64,000 nucleotides of DNA from an uncultured Bacilli bacterium (GTDB taxonomy: Bacteria > Bacillota_I > Bacilli_A > RF39 > UBA660), in NCBI GenBank assembly GCA_934086145.1, contig CAKOHV010000007.1:1-64000 (forward strand), written 5' to 3'. Every line of letters starts with the position of its first letter. Within the stretch, counting starts at the first letter, position 1. Both the position numbers and the translations under genes were made by a program. A model generated the notes under the pieces. The model saw only the letters and a list, made by a program, of their open reading frames with translations, was not told the origin of the DNA and did no database searches. Positions 1-9,352 of this stretch are shown in pieces.

Positions 1-98
1 AATCATGATTTTAAGAACATCGAAAATCTTATTTTTCAGATTATACCTAGTTTATAATTTTTTATGCAATTACCTTATCTAAATCATAAATTTTTCAT

Positions 99-129
99 AA
101 AAAAACGTTCAATATAGAAAACGTTTTTA
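99..129. terminator. bidirectional hairpin terminator
   Basis: The arms AAAAACGTT and AACGTTTTT are separated by about 9 bases. A T run follows on either strand, so it can end the minus-strand gene beginning at 543. Confidence 0.6.
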
Positions 130-144
130 ACTTTAGTTCATTAC

Positions 145-543
145 CTATTTTTTCTTTTTGGGTAAATCTAACTCATCAAAATTATTTTTTTTCATTTCTT
201 TATTTAATGGATTTCCTAAAACTGGCTTTTTTTCTGCCGATTGAAGATTTTCTAAATCTGCATATCTCTTATTGAACATATACATAAATAAATAAAAAGC
301 CACTATTCCACACGCCAAATTAAGAATAATATTATATAGACTAAAAAAAATCGTCCCTAAATTCAAAAAAGTAACAAAAAATTGATAAATTGCATCTCTT
401 AAAACACCAAAAGGCAAATAAATTAAACAAGCTAAAATAACTAGCATAATTATTTCAGCAAAGTTAGCAAAAAGGTCCTTAAAACCTAATTTCATCAAGT
501 AATCTATATATTTTTTACTATTTTTCAAAAAATCTTTTATCAT
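145..543 (-). CDS. small multi-pass membrane protein, unknown function
   Basis: This 132-residue protein is not recognised. It has a basic N-terminus, a hydrophobic stretch at about residues 28-50, and one or two further membrane segments at about 53-90. A charged cytosolic-type tail ends in a Lys-rich KKKK. It lies 35 bases after the 626-residue unknown at 578-2458 on the same strand, so the two are probably co-transcribed. No enzymatic motif is visible. The call as a real gene rests on the coherent membrane pattern and its place between a terminator and an upstream gene. Confidence 0.6.
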   Translation of the reverse strand: MIKDFLKNSKKYIDYLMKLGFKDLFANFAEIIMLVILACLIYLPFGVLRDAIYQFFVTFLNLGTIFFSLYNIILNLACGIVAFYLFMYMFNKRYADLENLQSAEKKPVLGNPLNKEMKKNNFDELDLPKKKK

Positions 544-577
544 TTTCTAAACATCCTTTCATCTTTTATCAAACAAA

Positions 578-2458
578 TTAATTAGTATCATAAACCACAT
601 TTTGTGCCGTTAACAATTTGTTAGACATTGTAAACTTACAAAACGTTGTTTTTCCTCCAACACGCATCTCATCTACTATTGATATTCCATTTTCTTTAAC
701 TGGATGAGAAAAATATTTAACAACATTAACAAAAGTACTATCTCGTAAAAGTATAACGTCATTTATATCAACTATTAAATTAATATGTTCATTATTTATT
801 ATTTTAAATTCCCCAGTTGCTCCTTTTGTCTCCAAGCTACTCATATTAATACCATATGGTGAAAAAATAACTGGAGTTCCCTTTCTTACTAAAACAAGGC
901 CTATCATGTCCGTCTCTTTTTTTAAACTTGCTACTAACGAATTTAAATCATTAGTCAAAGAATAGATATACTTTGTCTCCAAAGATTGTAAACTTTCTAA
1001 TTTAAAATACAAAGTAATATCACTATTAACAACCATCCGACCATCTACGTTTAAAATACAAGCTAGTGAATTAACAAGACTTTGAACAAAACTTTCAAAA
1101 GAAGTAAAATCTATCCCCTTAAAAACTCGGGCTTTTAAATTTAAATTTACAGCTTCGTCTAATCTCATTACTAAATTATCATAACAATCTGCCTTTATTT
1201 TGGCAAAATCGTTTTTTTTACTTAAAATATTTATTATATTGGCAATAGGCACATTATAAAAAGCTGGGATCTCTAAAATATAATCAAATAATTTTTTCAT
1301 CTTAGAATTATACAAAGTCATTACTGCTTGCTCATTTATATTAAGCTTCAAATATTGATTAGTTAAATCAGCAATTGTTTGCTCTATCGGCCACCTTATT
1401 ACCTCTTCAACCACATCTTCTTTTACGCTATATTTTTGGGCCAAAATATCATAATTACTGTTTTGCGTAGCTTCTTTCAAATAATTACACGCACTTAAGC
1501 AATCAATTTTGTCATAATAAGAATACTTCGCTTTAATATTATTAATTAAAGCATTTATATAATCTTGATTTAAAATATTAGCATTTTCTTTACATTCTCG
1601 ATTAATTTTTCTAAATTTACCAACCAAATCTACACCAAAAAAATAATTTTTCTTTTTGTTAATTTCCTTCATCAAGTCCATTTTTTTATTAACAACAATC
1701 ATTTCATTTTGCAAACGATTTTCTTCTATTTGTGATTTAAAATAATAATCATTTAACTCTAACCCCATATTTAAATCCCATATATCTTTAATAAAATCAG
1801 TAGCTTCCTCAACTGAAGGATTAACACTTTTATATTGACTCAAGCGATCTTTGGCTACTACTTCCATAGGAATGCTTATTCCACAATTATCAACATTTGT
1901 TGGAAGTAACCTCAATGGTCTATCAATTTTAAATTTATTAAAATTATCAACTTCTTTTTGTAAATTATAGTATCTTTGACGTAAATCATTACGTTGATTT
2001 GCCATCATTGTAAAATAATCGATTTGACCTTTTTTGACAGAATCATAATATGTCAAAAGATTAGAAGATTCAAGCAAAATTCGACTCATTTCATCCATTT
2101 CTTTTTTACGAGCCTCCATAGCATCAAATTGTTCTAAATTAAACATTTCACCTTTCATCATTATTTTCTCATTACGCAAATAAATCACCTTAGGATTAAC
2201 CGTCTCATAATTTTCCAATATCATTCGAACATTATTCGCCTTACCATTTTTTTTAAACCAACAAAACTCTTTTAAAAAAACATCCATTTCTTCTAAAGTA
2301 CTAAATAAAAAGATTCTTTCTAAAATACCAAAATTATCATCCACAAAAGAATAACATAATCCAATCGAATTATCTTTTTTAAACAAAAAAGGATGCAAAG
2401 AAGTTGAATCATATCCATACTTCTTCATCACATTTAACGCTGAATTAACATCAAACAT
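578..2458 (-). CDS. large protein of unknown function (626 aa)
   Basis: I do not recognise this family. The protein is soluble in appearance, with long charged helical stretches in the first 350 residues (probable coiled coil around 120-300) and a more beta-rich C-terminal third. There is no signal peptide and no convincing membrane segment. The frame is open 15 codons further upstream, but the start at 2458 is preferred. It has an AGGAAGG ribosome binding site at good spacing, and a TATAAT-like box lies within the upstream extension. The gene is followed closely by a small membrane protein. Function cannot be inferred. Confidence 0.7.
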   Translation of the reverse strand: MFDVNSALNVMKKYGYDSTSLHPFLFKKDNSIGLCYSFVDDNFGILERIFLFSTLEEMDVFLKEFCWFKKNGKANNVRMILENYETVNPKVIYLRNEKIMMKGEMFNLEQFDAMEARKKEMDEMSRILLESSNLLTYYDSVKKGQIDYFTMMANQRNDLRQRYYNLQKEVDNFNKFKIDRPLRLLPTNVDNCGISIPMEVVAKDRLSQYKSVNPSVEEATDFIKDIWDLNMGLELNDYYFKSQIEENRLQNEMIVVNKKMDLMKEINKKKNYFFGVDLVGKFRKINRECKENANILNQDYINALINNIKAKYSYYDKIDCLSACNYLKEATQNSNYDILAQKYSVKEDVVEEVIRWPIEQTIADLTNQYLKLNINEQAVMTLYNSKMKKLFDYILEIPAFYNVPIANIINILSKKNDFAKIKADCYDNLVMRLDEAVNLNLKARVFKGIDFTSFESFVQSLVNSLACILNVDGRMVVNSDITLYFKLESLQSLETKYIYSLTNDLNSLVASLKKETDMIGLVLVRKGTPVIFSPYGINMSSLETKGATGEFKIINNEHINLIVDINDVILLRDSTFVNVVKYFSHPVKENGISIVDEMRVGGKTTFCKFTMSNKLLTAQNVVYDTN

Positions 2459-2578
2459 AAAAAACACCCTTCCTATTTTATTCATAAATATTATATCATA
2501 CAATAGTAAACAAAAGACATTTTATTGATAAATATTAATTCTATGTTGTATAATAAAAAATAAGAAAAGAGGTAAAAA

Positions 2579-3232
2579 ATGGAAATCAAAGTAAAATCTT
2601 ACTCAACACAATCTTCACTAATCAGTTCGATTATCTTTTTTATAATAGGTGCAATCTTATTTACAAATGCTGAAAAAGTAGTTTCAACAACCGCATTTAT
2701 AATCGGAATAATTTTAGCAACAATTGGAATCGTAGAAGGCATTGTTTATATAAAAAAGAGAAAAGAAGGTATAAATAGACCTATTGATTTAGGTCGTGGC
2801 ATCGCACTTATAGCCATATCATTAGTTTTTATTTTCGCATCAAATATAGTTGAACAACTTATAAGATTCATTATTGGCGCATGGATTCTTTTTAGTGGTA
2901 TATCTCGTTTAATTAGTGTATTAACATTTTCTAATAAAAACACCAAATTTCTTCCTCTTCTCATAGTATCTCTACTATTAATAGGCATTGGTATTTATAC
3001 AATTGTAATTGGTGATGTTGTACTATCAACAATAGGAATAATAATGATGATTTATGCAGCTATTGATATAATTGGTTATATTTTTTATACTAAAGATACT
3101 TTAGCTAAAGAAGAACCAGGAGCTACTACTTTAATTATCCCTGATAAAGAAGATGACGATGATAAAAATAATAAGAAAATTAAAAGAACTAAAGACGTTA
3201 AAGAAAAAGATTCAAAAAATAAAGAAGACTAA
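2579..3232 (+). CDS. HdeD/DUF308-like membrane protein
   Basis: The 217-residue protein has about six short transmembrane segments between residues 14 and 170, rich in Ile, Gly and Ala. This is the pattern of the HdeD (DUF308) family of paired three-helix repeats. A strongly charged Asp/Lys tail follows from about 175. The start has an AAGAGG ribosome binding site, and a TATAAT box lies about 35 bases upstream with a TTGATA 18 bases before it. HdeD-like proteins are linked to acid or envelope stress in enterobacteria, but the role in Firmicutes is not established. It is transcribed divergently from the unknown gene at 578-2458. Confidence 0.7.
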   Translation: MEIKVKSYSTQSSLISSIIFFIIGAILFTNAEKVVSTTAFIIGIILATIGIVEGIVYIKKRKEGINRPIDLGRGIALIAISLVFIFASNIVEQLIRFIIGAWILFSGISRLISVLTFSNKNTKFLPLLIVSLLLIGIGIYTIVIGDVVLSTIGIIMMIYAAIDIIGYIFYTKDTLAKEEPGATTLIIPDKEDDDDKNNKKIKRTKDVKEKDSKNKED

Positions 3233-3249
3233 CATCTTCTTTATTTTTT
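3218..3249. terminator. bidirectional terminator between convergent genes
   Basis: The arms AATAAAGAAG and CTTCTTTATT overlap the end of the HdeD-like gene and are followed by a T run. The convergent gene at 3241-3807 ends within it. Confidence 0.75.
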
Positions 3250-3807
3250 GACCCAAACATAATCTTTCATTAATTTTTCCACATTATAACCAGAGCTCTT
3301 TAAAATTATTGCTAAGTCATTCATTGCACTTTCTACTTTACCAGTATAAACATCTAAATCCAAAATATCATCACTAGCAGTATCCTTACATTCCTTTAAC
3401 TCACCAATCAAAGAATCATTATATGTACATACATATTCCTTGTTTCGATACCCTGTTAAAGCCTGATCAGTTGTCTTAAAAGTAAACTTATCTACTCCAT
3501 CGACATGATGTAAAACTAACACATAACTTTCTGATTTTTCCAAATATTCAAAACCCGTATCATACCTTGCAAATGAATTAAATAAAATATCTCCATCATA
3601 TTTACACATCGCACCATCATACTTCAAAAGCTCACACGAATAGCCTTTTTTTATCAAATAATCTCTTAAATATTTAAAATCAACATTATCATCATTTTTA
3701 CTAAATATATTCATAAAAACAGAAACAGAAACAATAACTACTAAAACTAAGCAAACTATAAACGAAACAACTTTTACAAATTTTAATCTTCGAGCTCGAC
3801 CATACAC
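3241..3807 (-). CDS. single-pass membrane-anchored protein, unknown
   Basis: The protein is about 188 residues. It has a basic N-terminus, one transmembrane helix at about residues 12-34 and an extracytoplasmic domain with several Cys residues (YSCELLKYDGAMCKYDG and later CTYN, KECKD) that could form disulfides. A longer frame starts with ATG at 3816, but that codon abuts the AGGAG ribosome binding site. The GTG at 3807, nine bases after the site, is the likelier start. No family was recognised. It lies downstream of gmk but may have its own promoter. Confidence 0.6.
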   Translation of the reverse strand: MYGRARRLKFVKVVSFIVCLVLVVIVSVSVFMNIFSKNDDNVDFKYLRDYLIKKGYSCELLKYDGAMCKYDGDILFNSFARYDTGFEYLEKSESYVLVLHHVDGVDKFTFKTTDQALTGYRNKEYVCTYNDSLIGELKECKDTASDDILDLDVYTGKVESAMNDLAIILKSSGYNVEKLMKDYVWVKK

Positions 3808-3861
3808 TATTATCATCTCCTATTATAAATAATAGCATAAACCAATAATAGTGTAAATCAA

Positions 3862-4545
3862 TTAAAGTTTTACATCTTCATTAATAAACACTTTGTCGTC
3901 AATTAATAATTCGTGAATTTCCTCTTCTTCATTGTTTAAGAAAACTTGTTCAATTCTGTCAACACGACATTTTTCTGAAAGTAAAATAGCCTTGATTTTA
4001 TTAACCGCATTAATTACTTCATCATTAGTTACTACATAGTTATAATCCGTAACTTTATTTATCTCTTTATAAGCTGTTTTAAATCTTTCTAAAACTTTAT
4101 CTTTGGTTTCAGTTCCACGACCTACCAAACGCTTTTTCAATTCTTTCATACTAGGTGGCATAATAAAGATACAAATTGCCTCTGGAACTATTTCTTTAAC
4201 TTTTAAAGCTCCCTGAACTTCTATCTCTAATATAACGTCAATTCCCATACATAGCTTTTCTTCAATATATTCCTTAGGTGTTCCATAATAATTATCATTA
4301 TAAATTGCATATTCTAATAATTCATTATTTTCAATTTTTTTAATAAATTCTTCCTTTGTTAAAAAATAATAACTTTCTCCTGGAATATCACCTTTTCGCA
4401 TTGGACGAGACGTACAAGAAATACTTAACCAAGCATTTTGGTTACCTTTCATAAACTCATTGATGACCGTTCCTTTACCACTTCCACTTGGTCCACTAAT
4501 TACAATTAATGACCCTCTTTCTTTTTGTTTTAAAATACTACTCAT
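3862..4545 (-). CDS. gmk: guanylate kinase
   Basis: Guanylate kinase phosphorylates GMP to GDP with ATP in purine nucleotide synthesis and recycling. The Walker A loop GPSGSGKG is at residues 18-25, and the GMP-binding region SCTSRPMRKGDIPGESYYF follows at about 43-61. The lid and core motifs IEVQGALKVK and FIMPPS are present. At 227 residues it is slightly longer than the usual 205 because of an acidic C-terminal tail. The start has a GGAGGATAT ribosome binding site. The common Firmicutes partner rpoZ does not follow it here. Confidence 0.97.
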   Translation of the reverse strand: MSSILKQKERGSLIVISGPSGSGKGTVINEFMKGNQNAWLSISCTSRPMRKGDIPGESYYFLTKEEFIKKIENNELLEYAIYNDNYYGTPKEYIEEKLCMGIDVILEIEVQGALKVKEIVPEAICIFIMPPSMKELKKRLVGRGTETKDKVLERFKTAYKEINKVTDYNYVVTNDEVINAVNKIKAILLSEKCRVDRIEQVFLNNEEEEIHELLIDDKVFINEDVKL

Positions 4546-4615
4546 ATATCCTCCTTTTTTATTAAGAATATTATAATATAAAATATAAAAAAAACAATTA
4601 TTCCTTCCAGAATAA

Positions 4616-4984
4616 TCATTTTTTTAAGTCTCTAACAAAGAATACTACATTTATTATAAATAATACCCCAATTAGATATTTAAGCCAAAATGGATAATTT
4701 ATAAATAGAACATAAATATTTTTTGTAACTAATTTTTCTCCTAATACATTAAAGAAAATAAAGAATAATAAATAGAACATAAATATAATATCCATATACA
4801 TACTATTTCTAATTTTCTTGAATAAAGCAAACATAATAAAAGCTAAAGCAAAGAACGAGCCAGCATATAACAAATTCAAATCATAACTATTAATAAGGTT
4901 ACTTCCATTTTTTATAAAGAAAAATAAGTACAAACCAAAGCTAAGAAAACCAATTATTACATTTACAAAATTAACTTTTTTCAT
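4616..4984 (-). CDS. small four-helix membrane protein, unknown
   Basis: The 122-residue protein consists almost entirely of four hydrophobic segments (about 9-27, 38-56, 64-84 and 99-117) with short polar loops and a basic C-terminus. There are no conserved polar residues that would point to a transporter class. The start is preceded by a GGTGAT-type ribosome binding site. It sits between htpG, which ends in its own terminator, and gmk, so it is probably a separate short transcript. Not recognised. Confidence 0.6.
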   Translation of the reverse strand: MKKVNFVNVIIGFLSFGLYLFFFIKNGSNLINSYDLNLLYAGSFFALAFIMFALFKKIRNSMYMDIIFMFYLLFFIFFNVLGEKLVTKNIYVLFINYPFWLKYLIGVLFIINVVFFVRDLKK

Positions 4985-5014
4985 TTTATCACCACTCTAC
5001 ATAATATATTATAA

Positions 5015-5044
5015 AAGAAAAAAGATAGTATTTCTACTATCTTT
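5015..5044 (-). terminator. htpG terminator
   Basis: On the minus strand, AAAGATAGTA and TACTATCTTT pair around a short loop and are followed by TTTTTTC, just after the htpG stop. Confidence 0.8.
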
Positions 5045-5049
5045 ACAAC

Positions 5050-6930
5050 TTATTTACTCATCATTTCACAAATCATATTAGTCAACTCAGTTGGATTTTC
5101 AACACTTAGGCCTTCTATCAAACGAGCTTGATTATATAAAATTTTTGTATAGTTAGCTAGAACATCTTTATCATGTTTGTATAAATCCTTTAACTTAGTT
5201 GCTATTGGATGATCTTCATTAATTTCCAAGACAACTTCTGCTTTAACATCTTGGCCACCACCCATTGAGTTTAATACTTTTTCCATTTCTAGAGAAATAT
5301 TACCTTCTGTACTTAAACAAACTGGATGTTTTTTCAATTTATTAGTAAATTTAATATTTTTAACTTCAGGTAAAGTTTGTTTCATAAAATCAAACATGTC
5401 TTTAGCTTCAGTGTTTGCTTTTTCCAATTGTTCCTTTTCTTCCTCAGTATCTAATGAAACATCTTCATTACTTATATTAACAAATTTCTTATCATCATAA
5501 CTCATTAAAGCCTGAATTGTAAATTCATCAACATAATCACACAAGTACAATACCTCATAATCACGTTCTTTAAATCTCTCAACTTGTGGTAACATATCTA
5601 TATTATCAACACTTTCTCCACAAACATAATAGATTTTATCTTGTTTATCAAGCATATTATCAACATATTCTTTTAATGTTATTTTTTTCTTTTGTTTAGA
5701 ACTATAGAACAAAATTAAGTCTTTTAACATATCATTATTCATTCCATAGCTACTATAAATGCCATATTTCAATTGCATTCCAAAAGCATTAAAGAATTTC
5801 TCATAATTTTCACGATCATTTTCTAACATTTCTAACAATGTACTTTTAATTTTCTTTTCTATATTTTTAGCAATCAATTTCAATTGTCTATTTTGTTGCA
5901 AAATTTCACGTGATAAGTTTAATGACACATCTTCACTATCAACCAAACCTTTTACAAAACTAAAATAATCTGGTAATAAATCTGCACATTTATCCATAAT
6001 CAAAACACCATTAGAATACAATTGTAAACCTTTTTCATATTCTTTAGTATAATAATCATATGGAGCATGACTAGGAATAAATAATAGTGAATCATAGCTT
6101 ATTTGGCCTTCAGCTTTACTATGAACTACCTTTAAAGGTTTCTCATAATCCAAGAATTTGTCTGAATAAAATGAATTATATTCTTCTTCACTAACTTCAT
6201 TTTCATTCTTTTTCCAAATTGGAATCATACTATTTAAAGTTTTTTCAGTAGTAACATCTTCATATTCGTCTTTGCTACCTTCCTTTAACTCTTTCGTAGT
6301 AACATTCATTTTTATTGGGTACTTAATATAATCTGAATATTTTTTAACAATTCCTTCAATTCTTCTAGTTTCTAAATATTCATCAAAAGACTCTGTCTCT
6401 GTATTATCTTTTAAAGTCAAAGTAATAACAGTTCCAACATCATCTTTAGAAGCTTTTTCAATACTATAGCCATCAGTTCCATCACTTATCCACTCATAAG
6501 CTTCGTCACTACCACATGCTTTTGATAAAACACTAATTTCCTTAGCTACCATAAAAGCGGAATAAAAGCCAACACCAAATTGTCCTATAATACTTATATC
6601 TTTTTGTTTTTCATTTATTTCTTTAAACAAAGAAGAACCACTTTTAGCTATAACACCTAAATTTTCATCAAGTTCTTCATTAGTCATACCAATACCATTA
6701 TCTATAACTTTTAAAGTACGTGCATCTTTGTCTAATTCTATTTTTATTTCAAAATCATCTTTATTTAATTCTACTTTTTGATCTGTCAAAGACTTATAGT
6801 ATAGCTTATCAATCGCATCACTCGCATTAGATAATAATTCGCGTAAAAAAATGTCTCTATTTGTATAAACTGAATTAATCATCAAATCTAATATTTTTTT
6901 TGACTCAGTCTTAAATTGCTTTTTCTTCAT
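5050..6930 (-). CDS. htpG: Hsp90-family chaperone HtpG
   Basis: HtpG is the bacterial Hsp90, a cytosolic ATP-dependent chaperone dimer. The GHKL ATPase domain is visible: RELLSNASDAIDK supplies the Mg/ATP-binding Asn-Asp face, DNGIGMT is the nucleotide-binding motif, and GQFGVGFYSAFMVA forms the lid and glycine-rich loop. The middle domain carries the LNLSREILQ catalytic-loop Arg. The frame extends 25 codons upstream, but the true start is at 6930, where ATG is preceded by GGAAGAG and followed by MKKKQFKTES. This gives 626 residues, the normal family length. The promoter overlaps a CIRCE-like operator, which implies HrcA control. Confidence 0.97.
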   Translation of the reverse strand: MKKKQFKTESKKILDLMINSVYTNRDIFLRELLSNASDAIDKLYYKSLTDQKVELNKDDFEIKIELDKDARTLKVIDNGIGMTNEELDENLGVIAKSGSSLFKEINEKQKDISIIGQFGVGFYSAFMVAKEISVLSKACGSDEAYEWISDGTDGYSIEKASKDDVGTVITLTLKDNTETESFDEYLETRRIEGIVKKYSDYIKYPIKMNVTTKELKEGSKDEYEDVTTEKTLNSMIPIWKKNENEVSEEEYNSFYSDKFLDYEKPLKVVHSKAEGQISYDSLLFIPSHAPYDYYTKEYEKGLQLYSNGVLIMDKCADLLPDYFSFVKGLVDSEDVSLNLSREILQQNRQLKLIAKNIEKKIKSTLLEMLENDRENYEKFFNAFGMQLKYGIYSSYGMNNDMLKDLILFYSSKQKKKITLKEYVDNMLDKQDKIYYVCGESVDNIDMLPQVERFKERDYEVLYLCDYVDEFTIQALMSYDDKKFVNISNEDVSLDTEEEKEQLEKANTEAKDMFDFMKQTLPEVKNIKFTNKLKKHPVCLSTEGNISLEMEKVLNSMGGGQDVKAEVVLEINEDHPIATKLKDLYKHDKDVLANYTKILYNQARLIEGLSVENPTELTNMICEMMSK

Positions 6931-6969
6931 AAATTCATCTCTTCCTTTGCTTTTTCTAAGTCTAAAACA

Positions 6970-6998
6970 AGCATAGCACCGTCTGTTAGCACTGTCAA
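6970..6998 (-). promoter_or_regulatory. sigma-A promoter of htpG
   Basis: On the minus strand, TTGACA (plus coordinates 6993-6998) and TATGCT (6970-6975) are separated by 17 bases, about 40 bases before the htpG start codon. The -35 box lies inside the CIRCE element. Confidence 0.7.
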
Positions 6999-7012
6999 GT
7001 GTCAAGTGCTAG
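6986..7012. promoter_or_regulatory. CIRCE operator (HrcA site) upstream of htpG
   Basis: The inverted repeat TTAGCACTG-N9-AAGTGCTAG differs from the CIRCE consensus (TTAGCACTC-N9-GAGTGCTAA) at three positions, keeping the 9-base spacer. It overlaps the htpG -35 box, which fits repression by HrcA and heat-shock induction. HrcA itself is not in the window. Confidence 0.8.
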
Positions 7013-7041
7013 TTTTCATCAAATTATCACAATACTAAAAT

Positions 7042-7070
7042 TTGACGAAAAAATTTTTATCATATATAAT
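7042..7070 (+). promoter_or_regulatory. sigma-A promoter
   Basis: TTGACG and TATAAT are separated by exactly 17 bases, 20 bases before the ATG of the small gene at 7091. Confidence 0.7.
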
Positions 7071-7090
7071 CACATAACGAGGTGAAGAAG

Positions 7091-7444
7091 ATGGCCAACA
7101 AAAAAATAAACTATATTTTTAAAATGAAGCTAGAAGAAAAAGAAGACATTTACATTTATTCTGTAGCACCAGCGGAAAACAGCCTAAGATATAAGTATTA
7201 TATTTTAAGTAATAGTGATAAAAAAATGCCAATTATAAATTCTCTACCAAATGGCATTGAATTTATAAAAAAATATAACAAAAGACTTACTAGAATCAAG
7301 CCATCAACGAATAATCAAGAGTATGTTTTATTTACTAATTTAAAAGAACAAGCTGAAGAAAATTATTTATTACAAGAACCAGTTAAAGAAAAACAAACCT
7401 CGAAGAATAAAACTCTTTCTCTTCGCAAAAATAGATTTAGGTAA
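7091..7444 (+). CDS. small basic protein of unknown function
   Basis: The 117-residue protein has a compact, probably beta-rich N-terminal part (about 1-85) with YIYSV and YYILSNSD strands, and a Lys/Arg-rich tail ending SLRKNRFR. A GTG at 7082 is in frame but lies inside the GAGGTG ribosome binding site. The ATG at 7091, six bases later, is the probable start. A strong 17-base-spaced promoter precedes it and a long terminator follows it, so it is a free-standing gene divergent from htpG. No family was recognised. Confidence 0.65.
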   Translation: MANKKINYIFKMKLEEKEDIYIYSVAPAENSLRYKYYILSNSDKKMPIINSLPNGIEFIKKYNKRLTRIKPSTNNQEYVLFTNLKEQAEENYLLQEPVKEKQTSKNKTLSLRKNRFR

Positions 7445-7497
7445 TAGTCAAATTCAATAATTGAATCAAACTATTAAACAACCTAAATCTATTTTTT
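7429..7497. terminator. long bidirectional terminator
   Basis: A near-continuous inverted repeat: outer arms AAATAGATTTAGGT and ACCTAAATCTATTT, inner arms AATAGTCAAATTCAA and TTGAATCAAACTATT. A T run lies on each side. It overlaps the ends of the convergent genes at 7091-7444 and 7489-9219. Confidence 0.85.
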
Positions 7498-9219
7498 TCT
7501 TCCAACTACTTCATCATAGCTATAATCATTGTAACTTTCCTCAACGTTTTCTATATCCATAATACTTAACTTATCTTTCATTCTTTTACTTACAATAACA
7601 TAAGAATCAATAATACTTAAAACATCTACTACTTGAAACTTATTATTTTTTAAATCATATAAGAAATCATAATCACCTTTGCCATCATCACTAACAATAT
7701 TAAAAATCAAAGAATAACTACCATCAGATTTACTTTTTAATGGATATAAATTTATACGATTCATAATTGGACTATAATCATAATTATAATTTTCTATATT
7801 AGAACTATCTTCCACCGTCAATTCTGGAAACATATAATTCAAAATTTCTTTTATTATAACAATTTGTTCACTATATTCCATTTTATTAAAATCCCTTATT
7901 CCTTCGTTACATTCAAAGAAACGATTAAATAAAACTTTAAACTTATTAGCTACATAATAATTACTAATATTCCCTTCTTTAGAAATATTATTTTCTAAAA
8001 TATGTTCCGCTGGAATAAAATGAAAAGCTAATTTACTTAATAAATTCCTAAAACTTCCATTTTTACCACCAGAATAAACCCAATTAACAAGGGCATTCGT
8101 CTTATCTAAAATAGTCAAAATATTATAATAATCATAATCAGTATTACCCGTATTAAAATCTCTTTTCAAATTTCTAGACCATTTACTATATTTAAAAGAT
8201 TGAAGATCTATATCATCGTGGATATAATCATTACCTTTGGCTAAATATTTATAAATGTAACGTTGAACTAAAAAGCATAAAGAGAATAGCCAAGGTTCGA
8301 ACACCCAATTAGCATTTTCTAAAGGTGGCAAAACATTAAAATCCTCCCCTGTCATTTCGTTTATTTTATCCAAAACATGCTTGCACATAATTTTAAGCCA
8401 TATTTGCCAATCCTCGGCTGACAAAGAGCGAAAATCAGTATCATACATCGAAATAATTTTGCCATCACTACCAGGAAATTTCACTAAATCTTTGTAAAAG
8501 GCTGTATTATATTCTTCTAACTCGTAATACAACTTATTAGCTTTTAAGGCATCTCTAATCATAAAAAAGGCTGCATCATCATACTGTAATTTCTTTTCAC
8601 CAATTGCTTGCGAATCATCTCCATAAGAATAATAATTTTTTATATACCCCACATTAATATCAATTTTTTTTAACGTTTCAGGAGAAAGTACCGTATGTTT
8701 TATTTCTTCTCCATCATAAACTTGCTGTATATCGCCATTTGGTAAAGTCTTTTTATACGGAATATTCACTCCGAAATGTTTGGTAGCCATTCCACTTTGT
8801 ATATAAGGCAAATCAGAAGGTAAAGTACAGAAATAAGCATTACTTTCATCATAAACAACCAACATCCAATGATTTACCGTTAAAACATTTCCATTATTTT
8901 TATATTCCGTAATATTATTAACTGATTTGACTAATTTACTCTTAATTCCTAAACGGTCATATATTTTTTTCAAAATCAAAGCCGACGATCTACAAATAAC
9001 TTTATTACTTTCTAAAGGATTCTCGTTATTATAAATATCAGCCAACTCTCCCAAAGACAAATTATAGTCATCAAGTTTGCCATCCATTGAAAAGAAAAAG
9101 TCTGTATCTTTCACTAAATATTTACCTGTTTCCAAATAGACAAAACGTATTTTTTCTAAAGTTGACCATTCTTTTTTTACAGAAAAAACAACTCTATTTA
9201 CAATTTCATTAACATTCAT
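7489..9219 (-). CDS. large transglutaminase-like protein, unknown role
   Basis: About 576 residues. The first 170 residues resemble a transglutaminase-like fold. ICRSSALILKKIYDRLGIKSKLV would carry the nucleophilic Cys, VNHWMLVVYDES the His and possibly the Asp. The rest is helical with many aromatic residues and no recognised domain. There is no signal peptide, so it should act in the cytosol. The protein at 35185-36918 is similar in size and build, but there the Cys region is degraded. The upstream ribosome binding site is weak, so the start (9219, or GTG at 9228) is uncertain. The family call is an inference from motif spacing. Confidence 0.5.
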   Translation of the reverse strand: MNVNEIVNRVVFSVKKEWSTLEKIRFVYLETGKYLVKDTDFFFSMDGKLDDYNLSLGELADIYNNENPLESNKVICRSSALILKKIYDRLGIKSKLVKSVNNITEYKNNGNVLTVNHWMLVVYDESNAYFCTLPSDLPYIQSGMATKHFGVNIPYKKTLPNGDIQQVYDGEEIKHTVLSPETLKKIDINVGYIKNYYSYGDDSQAIGEKKLQYDDAAFFMIRDALKANKLYYELEEYNTAFYKDLVKFPGSDGKIISMYDTDFRSLSAEDWQIWLKIMCKHVLDKINEMTGEDFNVLPPLENANWVFEPWLFSLCFLVQRYIYKYLAKGNDYIHDDIDLQSFKYSKWSRNLKRDFNTGNTDYDYYNILTILDKTNALVNWVYSGGKNGSFRNLLSKLAFHFIPAEHILENNISKEGNISNYYVANKFKVLFNRFFECNEGIRDFNKMEYSEQIVIIKEILNYMFPELTVEDSSNIENYNYDYSPIMNRINLYPLKSKSDGSYSLIFNIVSDDGKGDYDFLYDLKNNKFQVVDVLSIIDSYVIVSKRMKDKLSIMDIENVEESYNDYSYDEVVGRKK

Positions 9220-9324
9220 AATTACCACGTATAATCAATCTTATAGAAATATTAATTAATTTCTTATTAATTGATTCCTTTCTATTTGATTTTTTTATTA
9301 TACATCACCACAACATAAGTATAA

Positions 9325-9352
9325 CAAAAAAAGAGAATATTTCATCTCTTAA
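9325..9352 (-). terminator. fucO terminator
   Basis: On the minus strand, AAGAGA pairs with TCTCTT, followed by seven Ts, directly after the fucO stop. Confidence 0.75.
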
